From Cyanodermella asteris (taxonomy: Eukaryota; Ascomycota; Lecanoromycetes; Ostropales; Stictidaceae), in NCBI GenBank assembly GCA_900618795.1, contig UYJD01000012.1, positions 740,463 to 804,462 of the forward strand: a DNA stretch of 64,000 nucleotides, read 5' to 3'. The translations under genes and the position numbers were made by a program. This document shows positions 1-12,271 of this stretch, one piece after another; positions within the stretch are counted from its first letter, which is position 1; the number at the start of each line of letters is the position of its first letter. The notes beneath the pieces were generated by a model, which worked only from the letters and a program-made list of their open reading frames with translations, was not told the origin of the DNA and made no database searches.

Positions 1-372
1 TAGAAATGCTGACTCAAATGGCGACACCAGGGCACGGCCAAAAGTGCCTTCTGGCATAGGAGCAGGGCTTGCCGGCGCAGCAAACCGTTCATCAAATCGT
101 CGGTTCGGAGCGAACCATGTCCTTCATCGATGGGAACTTGTTGCAGAAATCGAGCATGACGGAGTTGGCGTGGTGGACTGGATGCGCGAAGGTAAAGTTA
201 TCGTGCGTGAACTTATACCACGAATAGTATGCTGACGTTTAGTACAGGTACGACATTAGTATCCTTGGGAGATGACGGCCAGAGCAAGCTATGGCAAGAA
301 GATGCAAACGGTATCTGGACAGAGTTCGCCCACATTGGTGACGAAGATGAAGATTTCATGGCATCAGAATGA
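1..372 (+). CDS. SEH1: SEH1-like nucleoporin/WD40 protein, 3' end only
   Basis: Partial gene entering from the left edge. Exons are <1..191 and 248..372, with a 56-nt intron (GTAAAG donor, branch CTGAC, TACAG acceptor) and phase-1 join. The spliced C-terminus contains a last WD40 blade: WELVAEIEHD, then VVDWMREG joined to TTLVSLGDDGQSKLWQ, followed by an acidic tail ending FMASE. The order 'W-(short)-V-x-W ... G(D)DG-x-x-K/R-LW' is that of the final blade of Seh1/Sec13 proteins, which act in the Nup84/Y nuclear pore complex and SEACAT. The orthology call is from this blade only, so another WD40 protein is possible. The stop lies only 5 bp from the stop of the convergent ALG7 gene. Confidence 0.65.
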
Positions 373-377
373 GCTAG

Positions 378-1835
378 CTAAGGGAAATTGTCATGCCAAA
401 ACACCAGCTTAGCTAAACTATGCCGGACGAACAGCCCAAATATTCCGCATACCGTTTGCAATAACAGCAGCTCCATTGTCAGCCTATCTTCTCGCATCGG
501 TCCTCGCCAGACAAGCCAGAGATTAATTATAGTGAGGTTGGAAGACTCCAGGATTTGACCCTCGCGATTTCTCATCAGCCTGACAAGGCGAAAGGTCTCG
601 AGAATATTGAGAACTGTTCGCTGCAGCGCATTGGGTGGTCTCGCCCATTCGACCACTGACGGCCCCATCAACCCATTTTGGCGGTTGAACTTTGGCAATC
701 GATGTCGCGGACAAGGAAGAATCTTGAATATCTGAAGCGCGGAATATCCAAAATTGAAGATCTGGGGTATCAGAAGAAGAAGCAAAGTCTTGCTGAAATG
801 GCCCAGAATGGAGACGACTGCGAAAACCATACCGGCATAGTAGCAGTACGTGTCCCCAACAAAGACCTTGGCTGGGAACCAGTTGTGCCATAGCAACGCC
901 AGCGATACACCGAGGAAGGGGAGGAGAAGGTAGATCGAGAAAAGATGAGCCTCAGTAGCCGGATGATTCTCGATATAGAAGACATATAAGCAGTTGTTCG
1001 TCAACAGCAATAAGCCAATGACCACGGACTGTCCGACCTCAATGCCGTTAATCCCAGCCAAGATGTTGATGCAGTTCGAGCTGAATATGGACAGCAACGA
1101 CATGTAGGCGTAGTAAAGCCAGCCGATATCAAACGTCTCAGGAAATCCCATCTCTTGTATTGGCTTGGGAACCACCACAGTCGTCACGCCAAAGGTTAAG
1201 AAATATACTACCAGGATCGGAATAGACATGAGGGCAGGGAGCGGCGCCTTGTGTCGCCACTTGATATCGAATGCATCGTCGAAGTTTCCAAGCTTATCCG
1301 CTAATAGCACCGTGCCAATGGCGCCCAGGTACGCCGTGAGCTTGTGATGTGGGAACTTTCGCAGAAGCCGGCCCTCGTTGACGACCTGGACCTCACTGAT
1401 TGTGACATCCCGCCTCCCACCCCCCGAAGTTGCCGCCACGACATCCTTTTGAATGGCAAATAGCATGAAGATGAGAAGTACGAAGACGTAGACAATCGTG
1501 CAGACACCGCCCATGGCTTCCGGGCTAGTGAAATCGTCAGCACTTCCGCCTCGCAGTGGCATCTTCTGTGTGGTAGGTTGCGCTTACATCTCTTCCGCCA
1601 CCTTTTTCGACATATCCTTCCCTTTGAACCCCCTCTTCATGACCGCGGGCCCCGTCCATACGATCATGGAATATGCCATTGCGGATCCCACGATCGTCAG
1701 GCCCGCAGAAGCCACCAGCGGGTCGCCGCCCGTCGCCAGCGTGTTGAGAACCAGACCCAGACCGGCCGCCGACGCTGTGGACAGTGCCGCTGTCTCGCGC
1801 CCTGTAAGCGAGCTACGGACCGGCATGTTGCGCAA
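378..1835 (-). CDS. ALG7: UDP-GlcNAc:dolichyl-phosphate GlcNAc-1-phosphate transferase
   Basis: First committed step of N-glycan precursor synthesis: transfers GlcNAc-1-P from UDP-GlcNAc to dolichyl phosphate on the cytosolic ER face; the family is the target of tunicamycin. Exons (minus strand) are 1835..1588 and 1524..378, with a 63-nt intron (GTAAGC donor, CTGAC branch, CACTAG acceptor). The join gives EEIPEAMGG, matching the family's conserved EIPE-(S/A)-MG segment, and 464 aa in total (yeast enzyme about 450). Visible hallmarks are many membrane segments, NCINILAGINGIEVGQ, WFPAKVFVGDTYCYYAG and the C-terminal CPRHRLPKFN loop. An ATG at 1562 inside the intron gives a tempting but shorter model lacking the first transmembrane region. 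Start 1835 is the first ATG; one four codons later is also possible. Confidence 0.93.
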
Positions 1836-2128
1836 AAGAAGGTGTGGGCGTTGAAGGAGCGTGGGCGGCGTGTGGCTACGCCAAATGGAAGAGCGACCGA
1901 ATTGCTTGTTTGCGAAACGTGTTTGGAACTTTCGGATGCGTGAGACGGTGACGCGTTTTGCAGGGTCCCGCAGAGCCGCACTTGGCTACAGCCAAGTACA
2001 GTTGGATGTCGTCTATGAGATCTACGCCTTTTGTATTGATGAACTCGTCCTTGAAGGATCTCTGTCCTGTTTCTCTGCATTGCTAACTCACAGCCCAAGA
2101 ACCATGTCTTTCCAGCTCTCCGCATGTC

Positions 2129-3649
2129 TCAAATTGAGACAAACCCTTTCAATCGGAGCTTCATTCTCTGCGTAAGACGCTCGGCAGAAGGGGCCCCATA
2201 CACGTACGACTGGTCCTCTCGAGTCCTGTTCCAGGCATTCAATATCAAATCTCTGTATGCATAGTGGCCCAAGGTTCGTGGATGAAAGGTCTTGATCCAA
2301 TGAGTGGGCTCCCACCAGGACACTCCCGTGACCCAGAAACGTGCGGGGGGATCCTCATTGATCTCTAATTGGTCTTGAACGAACGACTGCAGAGATCCAG
2401 TCGTGTTATCATAGGACCACCCCGCTGTCGCGAGGGCGCATATGGTGTACTCTGTGACGTTGCGAGACGTCTCAGAGCTCCACAGACAGTACTCGCCAAA
2501 ACGACCAAAAGGTAACGGATGGCGAATGGATCCGAACGAACCAACACCATATTCAGACTTGGTATCCCAGCGGCCCCATGTTCCATTCTGTTTCGGCCGT
2601 TTGACATTGTCTGGCCATCCAGAAAGGAAAAAGAATGTTTCTGAGCGACCTATAGAAGGCTCCATGACTTCCTCGTTGCCTTCTTCAAAATCACAAAAAC
2701 GGTGACCCTCCCAAGAAGGATTAGGATCAATGAAGATGATCCTGGTACTCTCTGTTGTTACAGAATACTCCATGTTAACTTTCCATATGGCTGCCTTGAT
2801 GACTTCGTTCACCGAATCCACCATGTCATTCAGAAGCTCTCGGCGAACACCACTGAGATACTCCCAGATACCACGCCGATACAAGTTCTCATGATGACCG
2901 GGTTGCCAGAACCAAAATGTGACATTATCACACCACTTCGTTTCTGCGTTGAAGAACCGTGGGTAGCCAGTGTAAAAGATCCGTAACTCAGGGTTTCCTT
3001 TGTCAAGTATTCGTCGAAGCACTTTCACGACACTCCGCTCGAGGCCCCACTGCATATCCTCAATGGCATACCAAAGACTTCCCACGCACCCTGGGCTATG
3101 GAACCCCTGATACCGCAAAATGCATGCATCGAGTACAGTCGCAAAGCCAACGTCGTCACCCCCAACTGATAGAGTAACAAAATCCATCAAATCAGGGGTT
3201 TGCCATTGATCAATCTGCCCATCCTCTTTCAGAAGGTCAAATGTGGTGGCACCTGTGCAGGCATAGCTTTCCAGAAGGTTGAGTGCAGCCCCAGTCTCGT
3301 TGAGAAGGTATGGGTAGGACATGTCGCCTTTGCGGCACCCACCCCATTCCGTTATACCCGCGCCGATTCCAGCGGCATATGAATCCCCGAAGGCGATAAA
3401 ATTGGCGGGACTGTTCGAGGATGATGGTTCATTCGTAGGATCAGTTCCGTCATTACTGATCGCCAGGCTCGCTGATAGCTTTGTTGGTTCATACGGCTCT
3501 ACATGTGCGCTGATTACGCGTTGGTCGGAAGCGGCAAGGGCACGAATTAAATGTACAGACAGGGTGAATAGCACTAGCAAGGCAGCCATGCTCATGCACG
3601 ACACTTTAGGGCCGTTAGGGAAGCATGTATCAGAAGTAAGAGAGCTCAA
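2129..3649 (-). CDS. Secreted SGNH/GDSL-family hydrolase
   Basis: Single-exon ORF of 506 aa. A hydrophobic stretch near residues 19-40 (SMAALLVLFTLSVHLIRALA) looks like a signal peptide, especially if translation starts at the ATG at 3595 instead of 3649. SGNH blocks are visible: block I FIAFGDSYAAGIGAG (nucleophile Ser, about residue 89), block III SVGGDDVGF (the usual GGND Asn is replaced by Asp), and block V HPRTLGHYAY near the C-terminus carrying the catalytic His. Several N-x-S/T sites fit a secreted glycoprotein. Family knowledge suggests an extracellular lipase/esterase-type hydrolase, but the substrate cannot be read from the sequence. Neighbours are unrelated housekeeping genes. Confidence 0.8.
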   Translation of the reverse strand: MSSLTSDTCFPNGPKVSCMSMAALLVLFTLSVHLIRALAASDQRVISAHVEPYEPTKLSASLAISNDGTDPTNEPSSSNSPANFIAFGDSYAAGIGAGITEWGGCRKGDMSYPYLLNETGAALNLLESYACTGATTFDLLKEDGQIDQWQTPDLMDFVTLSVGGDDVGFATVLDACILRYQGFHSPGCVGSLWYAIEDMQWGLERSVVKVLRRILDKGNPELRIFYTGYPRFFNAETKWCDNVTFWFWQPGHHENLYRRGIWEYLSGVRRELLNDMVDSVNEVIKAAIWKVNMEYSVTTESTRIIFIDPNPSWEGHRFCDFEEGNEEVMEPSIGRSETFFFLSGWPDNVKRPKQNGTWGRWDTKSEYGVGSFGSIRHPLPFGRFGEYCLWSSETSRNVTEYTICALATAGWSYDNTTGSLQSFVQDQLEINEDPPARFWVTGVSWWEPTHWIKTFHPRTLGHYAYRDLILNAWNRTREDQSYVYGAPSAERLTQRMKLRLKGFVSI

Positions 3650-4464
3650 ATCCCGTAAGATAAAATCCCGGGCTCAAGAATGATTAAAAAGCCATACTTT
3701 GAAGACAGTGAAGAACAGCCGTCGGTGCGAAGAATTATGATCTTGATCTTCAAGGACTTTGCCTTAGTGCTTACTTCGTGTGGCAGCACGAACGCAGCCC
3801 CGCGCCCTCAGTCCTCAACACGGCGCGAGTCATTGGTGGTTTCATCGAGTCCCGATGTGCGAATGTTGCAGCCTAGATCCTAAAGCCAGGTTTCAGTCAC
3901 GCTTGTGGTTGGTCATCGATGATCGCCAAGTCCTCAAAGTGCGCAAGTATTTTCAGGGTGAGAGACGAATTTATCGACGTGATGGACGACCGGTGATGTG
4001 CTGGAGGCATACAAGATCATGTTGAGGCTACAATGGTGGCCGACGAAGCGGGCTGACTTGAGCCGAAGCACTGCCATGCCACCCCCAGCGAGATACTATC
4101 ATACACGTGCGGATGAATATATTGTGAGCACCGGATGTTCTGTCAGTTGTAATATTTTGTGTCGTTTCGGAGACTCTAAAGATCTTCTATGATACATTAC
4201 AATGCCGTCAACGCTCATGCTAGCGAAATGCCCGAGCAAAACAGGGCCTGAAATGAGAGGCCATTGCGCATCGTTGACTTGTTGTACAGCAAAACGCTTC
4301 AAACTCCCGGTGACTCCGATGCAAAACTGGCTTCCCCAAACGCTCTCCCAGAAAAGTAGGTTACAACGAACTGAAACGCCTCAATTTCAATCGGCTCGAG
4401 GCAGCACACTTATCACCTTTCTCGACGGCCGCAACGTCGTGGCGCTCGAGATTTCATAGTTGTT
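3650..4464. other. Intergenic stretch, nothing recognised
   Basis: Holds the promoter of the SGNH hydrolase gene and the 3' flank of the kinase gene. Only short overlapping ORFs in all frames; no family resemblance seen. Confidence 0.6.
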
Positions 4465-6772
4465 TCAAGCAATGTTGGGCCAACGTGAGACCAGACCCTT
4501 GATCCAACCTCCATATAGATCGTCTGCCAATTGCTTCGTGTGTTCGAGGCCAGGAATGGCCACTCCAGGCAGGCTGTCGAGCATGCCCTGGCGCTGTGCT
4601 CCGTTGCTCACGCCAAGAGGATCCAGAGACGCAGGTACGAAGCTGCTCTGCCTGCGCTTATGGCTCTTCAGATGTGGATTGTTATTCGACAGCACCAGTC
4701 GCTGTGCTTTGCTTTCGCGGTGATCAACGTTCTTGTTGTTGCCAACATTCTCTTTCTCAAGCAGCGGTCCGGCCGCTGAAACTTGGCGAGTTGGTGGTTG
4801 GCTGCTGGGAATCATCATAGGAATGCCCGACTGCGCTGCGAGCACTGGTGCAAGCTTGGGATCGCGCATGAGTTTGCCGTACATGTTCACCAGCAAGTTC
4901 CAGGTGCCCTCTGGGTCGGTCATGTTGAGAGTGGCCAAGGCATTTGCAGCATTGCCAATTGCGTCGCGACGGGCTTTGTCGCCAGTGTGCGCGTAGACTT
5001 CCTGTGCTGCTGGGTCGATACACTTTGTGAATGCCCGCTGTCCGAGAAGCGAGTCTCGTGTAATCACAGTCGAAGTTGGATGGGCCCAACTCTGTTGATG
5101 ATCCTGGGGTTCGGAGCCGGTCCAGCTTCCACTGTCTTCAAGAATTCCTGTGTTTTGCAAGCTGAAATCACTGGTCGACCGAGAAATCGTTGGCGAGACA
5201 TAGTCGCCAGACACTCGGCGAAACTGACGGACACTTGAAGCAGAGTTTCCAAATGACATGTCTGGAGCCAAAGGCCTTCTATGCGTTGTGCCGACAAGGC
5301 TGGATTTGCGTTTGGATGGTGACTCGGAATTTGAAAGCTGCGCTGCGGCTGGTCTTCTTGCCACAGTACTGACACTGTTGACACGACGCATGGTTGAAGG
5401 AGTCCTTTTCTCCTTCGAGTTAGGGGAGGCTACCCTCATGGGGTTTGGTAGCTGAGGATCGCATTCGTTGATCGAGAGTTTTGCCATATCATCGGGCATC
5501 TCGTCGGCGTCTTGTTCGACCAGAGTGCTACTCCGGCTGAGTGAAACTTGTCTCCGTTGAGCAGTAGGGTACTTCGGAGCCGTTGCAATGGTGGGCACAG
5601 CCTTAACTGTATCGAATACCCAGCCATCTCCATCGTTGGCCTCCGGGCTGGGCATTGCCTTCATCGTCTCTTCATAGTACTTTGGCTCCGCTGCTCGGCC
5701 CCGTGCAGCCTCCCACTCTTGCCGTCTGATGACCAGTTCTGTCAAACCTTCTGTTTTGCCTGCTCGTCGAATGAAAGGGTGTCGGAGGAGTGTCTTAGCA
5801 GTGGGACGAGTGTCGGGGTCCTTCACCAGGCAGCATGCCACAAAATCTTTCATATCTTTGCTGAAGTTGGAACCTGTCAGGCGTGGTGCGGGCTCCCTCG
5901 GAATCTTGAACAATACTTTCATAGGATGCACCTCGGCATGAGGAGGAGCGCCATTGATCATCTCCATTGCGGTAATGCCCAGAGACCATATGTCGGCCCG
6001 TCGATCATAGCCATTTTCTTCAATGACTTCTGGCGCCATCCAGAACGGCGTGCCAACGAACGTGTAACGGATTGACTTCATCTCCGTAATCTGTGCGGCA
6101 ACGCCAAAGTCTGCCAGCTTGACTTTACCTGCCGACGACAGCAGGACGTTGGCCGCTTTCACGTCTCGATGAATCTTGCCCTCTCGATGCAGGTAGTCGA
6201 GACCCAGCAGAAGCTCGCGGCAAATGATGGCAACATGGCTCTCGTTGAAGGGCCCTGGTCTGAGAAGATCCTGGCAGGAACCTCCACCAAGGAACTCCAT
6301 CACGATCCATAGCTTTGATCCTCGTAAGAAGCTTGTTTTGTACTGTGTGATGTGTGGGCTGGCACACGTGCTCAGGACGCTGATCTCCCCTTGAATCTCT
6401 TGGATGTCTTCTTCGCTGGACTCGAGGTCAATGTGTTTGATGGCGATGACTTCACCTGTGGCCCTTTCGATGGCTTTGTAGACCACACCGAAGCTCCCGC
6501 CTATTTGAAAGTCAGCTTGGTCATGCCGCAACAAGAATATTCAACGTACTCCCAAGTTCCTCGAGGAGCTGATAGCGAGCTCCCTCGTCCACGTCCATCA
6601 TATCCATGGCGGTGGCTGCAGACGCTTTCCTTGTCTTGGGGTAGCTACTTGAACGTCGTAGCTTCCGTCGTCTGCGAGGCCGGATGGTTGTCGGATAAGA
6701 GACGTCGTTGAGGAAAGAAGGTGAGCTTTGGGAGGGAGGAAGTAGCTCTGGACTTTGAAAGCAACAGTCCAT
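4465..6772 (-). CDS. Ste20-family (germinal-centre kinase type) Ser/Thr kinase
   Basis: Exons (minus) 6772..6550 and 6500..4465. The 49-nt intron (GTACGT donor, CTGAC branch, CAAATAG acceptor) splits the glycine loop, and the join gives YQLLEELGSGSFGVVYKA. About 752 aa. Kinase domain about residues 65-320: VIAIKHID (Lys), HRDVKAANVLL (catalytic loop), LADFGVAAQI (DFG), GTPFWMAPEVI (GCK signature). An N-terminal kinase with a long Ser/Thr-rich tail places it with the Sps1/Kic1/Sid1-SepL/MST3-like GCKs, which act in septation, polarity and RAM/SIN signalling. Which subgroup cannot be settled by eye. The start may be the in-frame MDMMDVDEG Met about 54 codons downstream, which would bring the kinase domain close to the N-terminus, as is usual. 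Confidence 0.9.
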
Positions 6773-7454
6773 GCTTTGCAGGCCGTTGCCCCGTTGCAGC
6801 TTGACTTCGGCTCAGGGTCAGCGGTCGAGTAGACCAGTCCTAATCACGTTAAGCTTCGATCGAGGCTCGGGTTGCTTGGTGTGGACGCAAAGAGGTGGTG
6901 GTAGCTGCATGATGATGCTTGTTTGTGTGGGTCCCTGTTGTCAGGGCGACGCGGCATCGCCGGCTGCGCGTGCAGCAGAGATGATGCGCATCCCATTTCC
7001 AACCTCGGATGCTTGCACAACGACCTGGCCATCTTGACTTTCTAATGACAGCTGCAGGGGGTTCCGCGGGCCTCGTGTTACAGGTTCGGGTGTTTCAATA
7101 CCAAATAGACAACCCCAATTGGAGAACGAAATTACGCCAGCACGCCAGCAACCTGTCCTGTATCATGGATGTACGTCCACATGCACTTTTCCTACCATCG
7201 ATGCTTGTACTCAAAGCTGCTACTGCATATCTGCATCGAGCTTGATAGACCTGTAGCGTAGAACAATGTGGTTATACTGATCCGAAGTTGAGTCCAAAAA
7301 GGCCGCCTCGTGAGCTCAGGCGTGTCGTCCAAGACGATGAAGTAAACTGTGGCTGAAAAGTGGACACGATTTAATAATGTGCTGTGGCGCTCCGTCTCTC
7401 CTTTCACACTCGAACAAATCGTGAACGACAATCTTGCCAGGAGCAATTCCTCCA
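6773..7454. other. Divergent intergenic region between kinase and ALG10
   Basis: Contains both 5' flanks of two divergently transcribed genes. No ORF with family similarity and no tRNA-like structure seen. Confidence 0.6.
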
Positions 7455-9305
7455 ATGCCGAGCGCTCCAAACAGCTTTCTGGCATCCCTCGCGCTGGTCG
7501 GTGGAGCCAGCGTCGTGTGGTTGTCAATTGTCGCGAACCACGTCTCTGGCCCGTACCTGGTGAGTTTTGAACTCGCTTGTTCAGAGGCGAAATGTGGCTG
7601 ACAATGGTATGATTTAGGACGAGTATTTCCACGTCCGACAAGCAGAACAATACTGGATCGGTAACTGGCATGTGTGGGATTCCAAAATCACAACGCCACC
7701 TGGCCTGTATGTGACGACTCTGGGTCCCATTTTCTCCCATTTTTCCTCCCGATTAACTGGAAGCAAAGATATGTGATTTCGTGGGCCTGGCTATTCGTGC
7801 TGAGCCTATTCAAGTTTGACTTGATCAACAAACTTCGAAGTATCAATGGCATCGTAGGCGTACCGGCCATTTTCGCCACAGCGCATTACCTCCTGGACGC
7901 CGTCCATGGAGACGAGTTGGTGCCTCGACAGCCCAAGAACAAGCCAGCTGCAACGAAGGGAGGCAGACTCTCGCGAGTCGGGTTCGCCGGTATTGCACGC
8001 AACATTGCTTTCTTCCCTCCTCTGTTCTTCTTCTCGGGGCTCTATTATACAGACGTCGTCTCTGTTTTAGCGGTCCTTGTGGCATACGAGTATTTTCATG
8101 ACCACAACACGATCGGGCTCGTCTTGACCGGTCTGCTGTCCTTGACATTTAGGCAAAACAACGTCTTTTGGTGTGCCATCTACCTGGCTGGACTAGAGGT
8201 TGTTCGTAGCCTGAAACGCAATGAACGCAGACACAGCTTGGCCACGTACACAGACATTCCTACCATCCTGAATGAGAGCTGGACAAGGGGCGAGTACTAC
8301 GATCCATCGGTGGACCACGCAGGAGCCGAAGGTGAGTCCGCCCGCGAGGATCAGAGACTTTGAACGACTGACCTGGGCCTAGACTACATTTTGTGTGCAG
8401 TGACAATTGCCATCGCTGCCGTCGTCAATCTACGCACTCTCCTCCCCAAGCTGATTCCGTACATCAGCCTTCTCGTCTCTTTCGCAGGCTTCATTTTATG
8501 GAACGGCGGTGTCGTGCTCGGCGACAAGAGCAACCATGTCGCCTCCCTTCACCTTCCCCAAATGCTGTATATTTGGGCCTACTTCGCGTTCTTCTCGTTC
8601 CCGGCCATCATCCCTGCCGTTATTCTGCGACTCGAACAAGCCTTTCAGTCGCCCCAGCCTCTGCGAGCACTCTACAGCTTCCTTCCTCGCCCAATGGTCC
8701 TATGCATTGGCGTGCTTGGCAGCGCAGCTGCTGTTCACTACAACACCATCATTCACCCTTTCACGCTCGCAGACAACCGGCATTATACCTTCTATATATT
8801 CCGGATTTTACGTTTGTATCCCTTCCTCAGATATGCCGCAATACCTGTTTACATGGCCTGCGCATGGGGCGCGGTCCTTGCGCTAGGCTCAACTGAGCTG
8901 CCTAGCCTTTCGTCTATTTCAATTGCCACCTCCAAAGGCACCGATTCCAAGGCGAAGTCTAAGGCCGCACAGGCTAGTTCTTCTAGCACACTCGCTCGCA
9001 AAGGCAACCGCACCAGCTTCGTCCTCATCTGGCTCATTTCATCAGCGCTCGGCTTGATCACGGCGCCGCTGGTCGAGCCGCGATATTACATCTTGCCATG
9101 GCTTATTTGGCGTCTACACGTTCCCGTCTACGGCGCGAAGGCGGATGCGGAGCCCAGGTCGCTGGCAGCGCAGATTGCTGCTTGGATGCCTTGGGTTGAA
9201 ACGGCATGGGTGCTGTCAGTGAATGCCGTGACGATGTGGATATTTGTCAGCTGGGGCTTCGAATGGAAACAGGAACCTGGGGCGGTGCAGAGGTTCATGT
9301 GGTGA
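7455..9305 (+). CDS. ALG10: Dolichyl-P-Glc:Glc2Man9GlcNAc2-PP-Dol alpha-1,2-glucosyltransferase
   Basis: Adds the last (third) glucose to the dolichol-linked oligosaccharide in the ER lumen. Four exons: 7455..7559, 7618..7706, 7769..8331, 8383..9305, with introns of 58, 62 and 51 nt, all with good GTGAGT/GTATGT donors. Product 559 aa. Hallmarks: N-terminal membrane segment followed by [17 protein letters not shown] and [15 protein letters not shown] (luminal acidic motif of the ALG10/DIE2 family); [20 protein letters not shown]; and [13 protein letters not shown] near the end. All three joins keep frame and restore continuous family motifs, so the model is strong. A low-complexity Ser/Ala/Lys insert sits at about residues 425-450. 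Confidence 0.93.
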
Positions 9306-10053
9306 TTACGAACGCCAGCAAAGTTCTCGTCAAGGCATGTAGAAACTGATTCTTCGGCAACTGGCCGCGCATTTTGACCCAATATCTGTGTCATAATCGT
9401 TCGTCGGGAGAGCTGCTTTTCAAACAACGTGATGCTTACCCGTCTTGAATCAGCCGAGTGACTCTGAAAAAGGTGATTGAACTATGCTGCTAGCTCTGTG
9501 CATGACCGTAAGAAAGAATCCTGCAGTTGAGGCACGTGACGCATTATGCTCGGAAAAGCAAGGACATTGGTCAAGACCCTTATAGCTCCTTTCCTGGGTA
9601 TCGTGCACTGTATGGATCTTGCGGAAGGAATGATGAAAACGCGAGTGATGGCGTGAAATCCAGCTGAAGGTCTTTGCTTGATGAGTCACGTTCCAGGCGT
9701 TTCGCTGCACAGCAACCCAATGGTCCGCTGTGGCAAAATGCAACGGCTGCCATCGACTACCAGCAGGCCATGACAAACATCACCTCTGTCGCAACGCTAG
9801 CGATCCACCGTTCACTCTGAAATCCATGCGCATCTAGCTACAAAGGTCTGGTCACTCTTAGAATCGAACTGCGCCCATCGCCCCCACGACCATTTCGACG
9901 CGCAGCATCGCTAGTCTGCTCTAAGTAGTCTGCTCTACACAATGAAGTCAACGCTTTTATGACACCGCAGGCTGCCATTATTCCTACGCGGTAGACTACC
10001 CTCCCGAGATTTCTCGCATCTCGTAGCCCGCTCATCGCACACAAATTCGAAAT
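9306..10053. other. Intergenic stretch, nothing recognised
   Basis: Between ALG10 and the RBR ligase gene, both on the plus strand. Short unconvincing ORFs only. Confidence 0.6.
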
Positions 10054-11953
10054 ATGAATGAAGACGACGAACGCACAGAGGAGCTGGCCTCCATGGAAGC
10101 CATTTTCCCTGAGATGGTGCGCGATGGCCCTTATGCCATCTCCTTGGATATTCCCGTTCCTCTCTCAAAGCCTGTTCGTGTCATCTTTCCCGCCGTACAG
10201 CAGATTTCGCCTCCGCCAGTATCCCTTCATGATACGCTGTCTTCGCAACAGATTGCCAATCCGGATAACGAGGACAAGAAAGAAGTCCATCACTTATGGA
10301 ATTTGCCTTCCTTGATGCTTTCGGTGGTCCTTCCTGACCAGTATCCATCCGAAAAGCCGCCAGAGATCGTCTTGAAAGCATCAGAGAAATGGATTCCCCA
10401 GAGCAAGCTCGACGACTTGGTAAAAGCCGCAACCACGATGTGGGAAGAATATGGATGTGGACAGATTCTCTACTCGTACATCGAGCACCTCCATGAGGCG
10501 GCCGAAAATTGCTTCAACTTGGCGGACGACGGAACGCTCGATGTCTCTGCCGATCTCAAAGTTGCTCTTCTCGACCATGATTCTAAGATCAAGAAGGACA
10601 AATTCGACAAGGAAACTTTTGACTGCATGATGTGCCTCGAGCCCAAGAAGGGTGTGGCTTGTCATCGCTTGGTCGACTGCGGCCATGTCTTCTGCGTGTC
10701 TTGCCTGCAGGATTTCTACAACAGCTGTATCACGGAGGGCGATGTCGACAATGTGAAGTGCATAAACCCGGACTGTGGAAAAGCGGCGAACGGGACCAAG
10801 CCACTGAAGAAGAGGAAGCGGTTACAGCCTAGTGAGCTTCTCCAAATCCCGCTTGCCGAAGAGACCGTTCAGCGGTACGTCAAGATCAGGCGAAAGCGAA
10901 AGCTCGAGGCGAACCCGAATACGATCTACTGTCCGCGCACTTGGTGCCAGGAACCAGCTCGTGTGGGAGACGCTCAATCCAGCGATGACAGTGACGCGGA
11001 GGCCGAGGAAGAAAAGGAGCAGCTGCAAACAGCTACACCGGTCAAAAACGGAGAATCAACTACTGGAGAAGATCAAGCACCAGCACAAGCTATACCGCCT
11101 CCGGGTGAGCGGCTTGCGGTATGCACAAGCTGTACTTTCGCTTTCTGTGTGGTCTGCAAAAGAACATGGCACGGCGAGTTTGGTTGGTGCAGCATACGAT
11201 CACAAGGCGAGCTCTCCCGCGAAGAACGCGCCTCGGAAGACTACCTCAAGAAGCACTCGACGCCGTGCCCGACATGCAATGCGCGCAGTCAGAAGATTAT
11301 GGGTTGCAATCACATGAAATGTCGACAATGCAACTCGCACTTCTGTTATTTGTGCTCGAGCTGGTTGTCGGCTGACAACCCATACAAACATTTCAACACA
11401 CCCGGGACGCCGTGCTACCAGAAACTGTGGGAGCTGGAAGAAGGGGACGGTGAGTTGCCTCCTGCGTCTTGATAATGGGAAACGGATCATGCGTTGTAAG
11501 GTGTGTGTTTCCTCTATGTGGACACTTGCCAATGCATTATCCGCCTTTATCATCCCTGAAGTCTTTTGCTGATAGCTCTGATCAGGAGCTGGCGCACCAC
11601 CACGCCCAGAAGCGCCTCCAATCGAGATCATCTTCGAGGAGGATCCACCACCGCGAGCACCCCGCCCTCCACGCCACGCAGCACCGGCAAGAGCAAATCC
11701 GAGAGCGCAAAATGTGCCGCCACCTGCGCCTGTGCCTGCGCCTGCTCCTCCTCAGCAGCAGGCTGAGGCTATTCGAGTACGACCACGAGGACAGCAAGGT
11801 CTTGATGGGCAGGAGCCGATAGCCCCTGCAATGGCTGGCCAGGGATTGCAGCGATTTTTGGAACTGGCTGCGAGGGATGAAGAGGAGGATTGGGATTCGG
11901 ACGAACTGGACGACTTGGAGGAGGAATTTGTCCAGTTTGCGCTCATGCAATGA
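10054..11953 (+). CDS. ITT1: RWD-RING-IBR-RING (RBR) E3 ubiquitin ligase, ITT1/RNF14 type
   Basis: Exons 10054..11449 and 11586..11953, with a 136-nt intron (GTGAGT donor, GATCAG acceptor); 587 aa. An N-terminal RWD domain (about residues 5-155, with the LPDQYPSEKPPEI signature) is followed by RING1 (CMMCLEPKKG ... CGHVFCVSCLQDFY, about 190-225), an IBR segment containing the acidic linker SSDDSDAEAEEEKEQ (residues about 309-323), and RING2 (CPTCNARSQKIMGCNHMKC ... FCYLC, about 408-440). The Cys in GCNHMKC is the expected catalytic thioester residue. This architecture is that of RNF14 and yeast Itt1, which are linked to translation termination and stalled-ribosome responses. The C-terminal exon is Pro-rich, then strongly acidic, ending FVQFALMQ. 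Confidence 0.9.
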
Positions 11954-12271
11954 AGTGTGGTCTACTAAGCCATTATCGGCTATGGAGAAATGGAACGTAC
12001 TAGATATTTATTTGCGTAGCGAAAGGTGCTGAGCGTCTGGCAGTCTTACAGGATAATTGAATAGAATGACGCCTGAACTAGTAATAACATTGCAAGCAGC
12101 AAGACTGGGTACTGCATATGATATCCATGTGTAGAGCTTATACACTTGGCTCCTTTACTTGATCCAGGAAGCAGCCTTGTTCGCTAGGTAACGCAGCTCT
12201 ACTGATGATATGGATGATATATGCAGATATGGAGACGAACAGGTCTGAGCACGTTCTAACATGACAGGGTA
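11954..12271. other. Convergent 3' flanks of ITT1 and AIM32
   Basis: AT-richer 3' flanking DNA between two converging genes; no further gene seen. Confidence 0.6.

Noticed and set aside
1697-2125. 142-codon minus-strand ORF overlapping ALG7 exon 1
   Set aside because: Different frame from the ALG7 first exon, which is fixed by the EIPEAMGG join.
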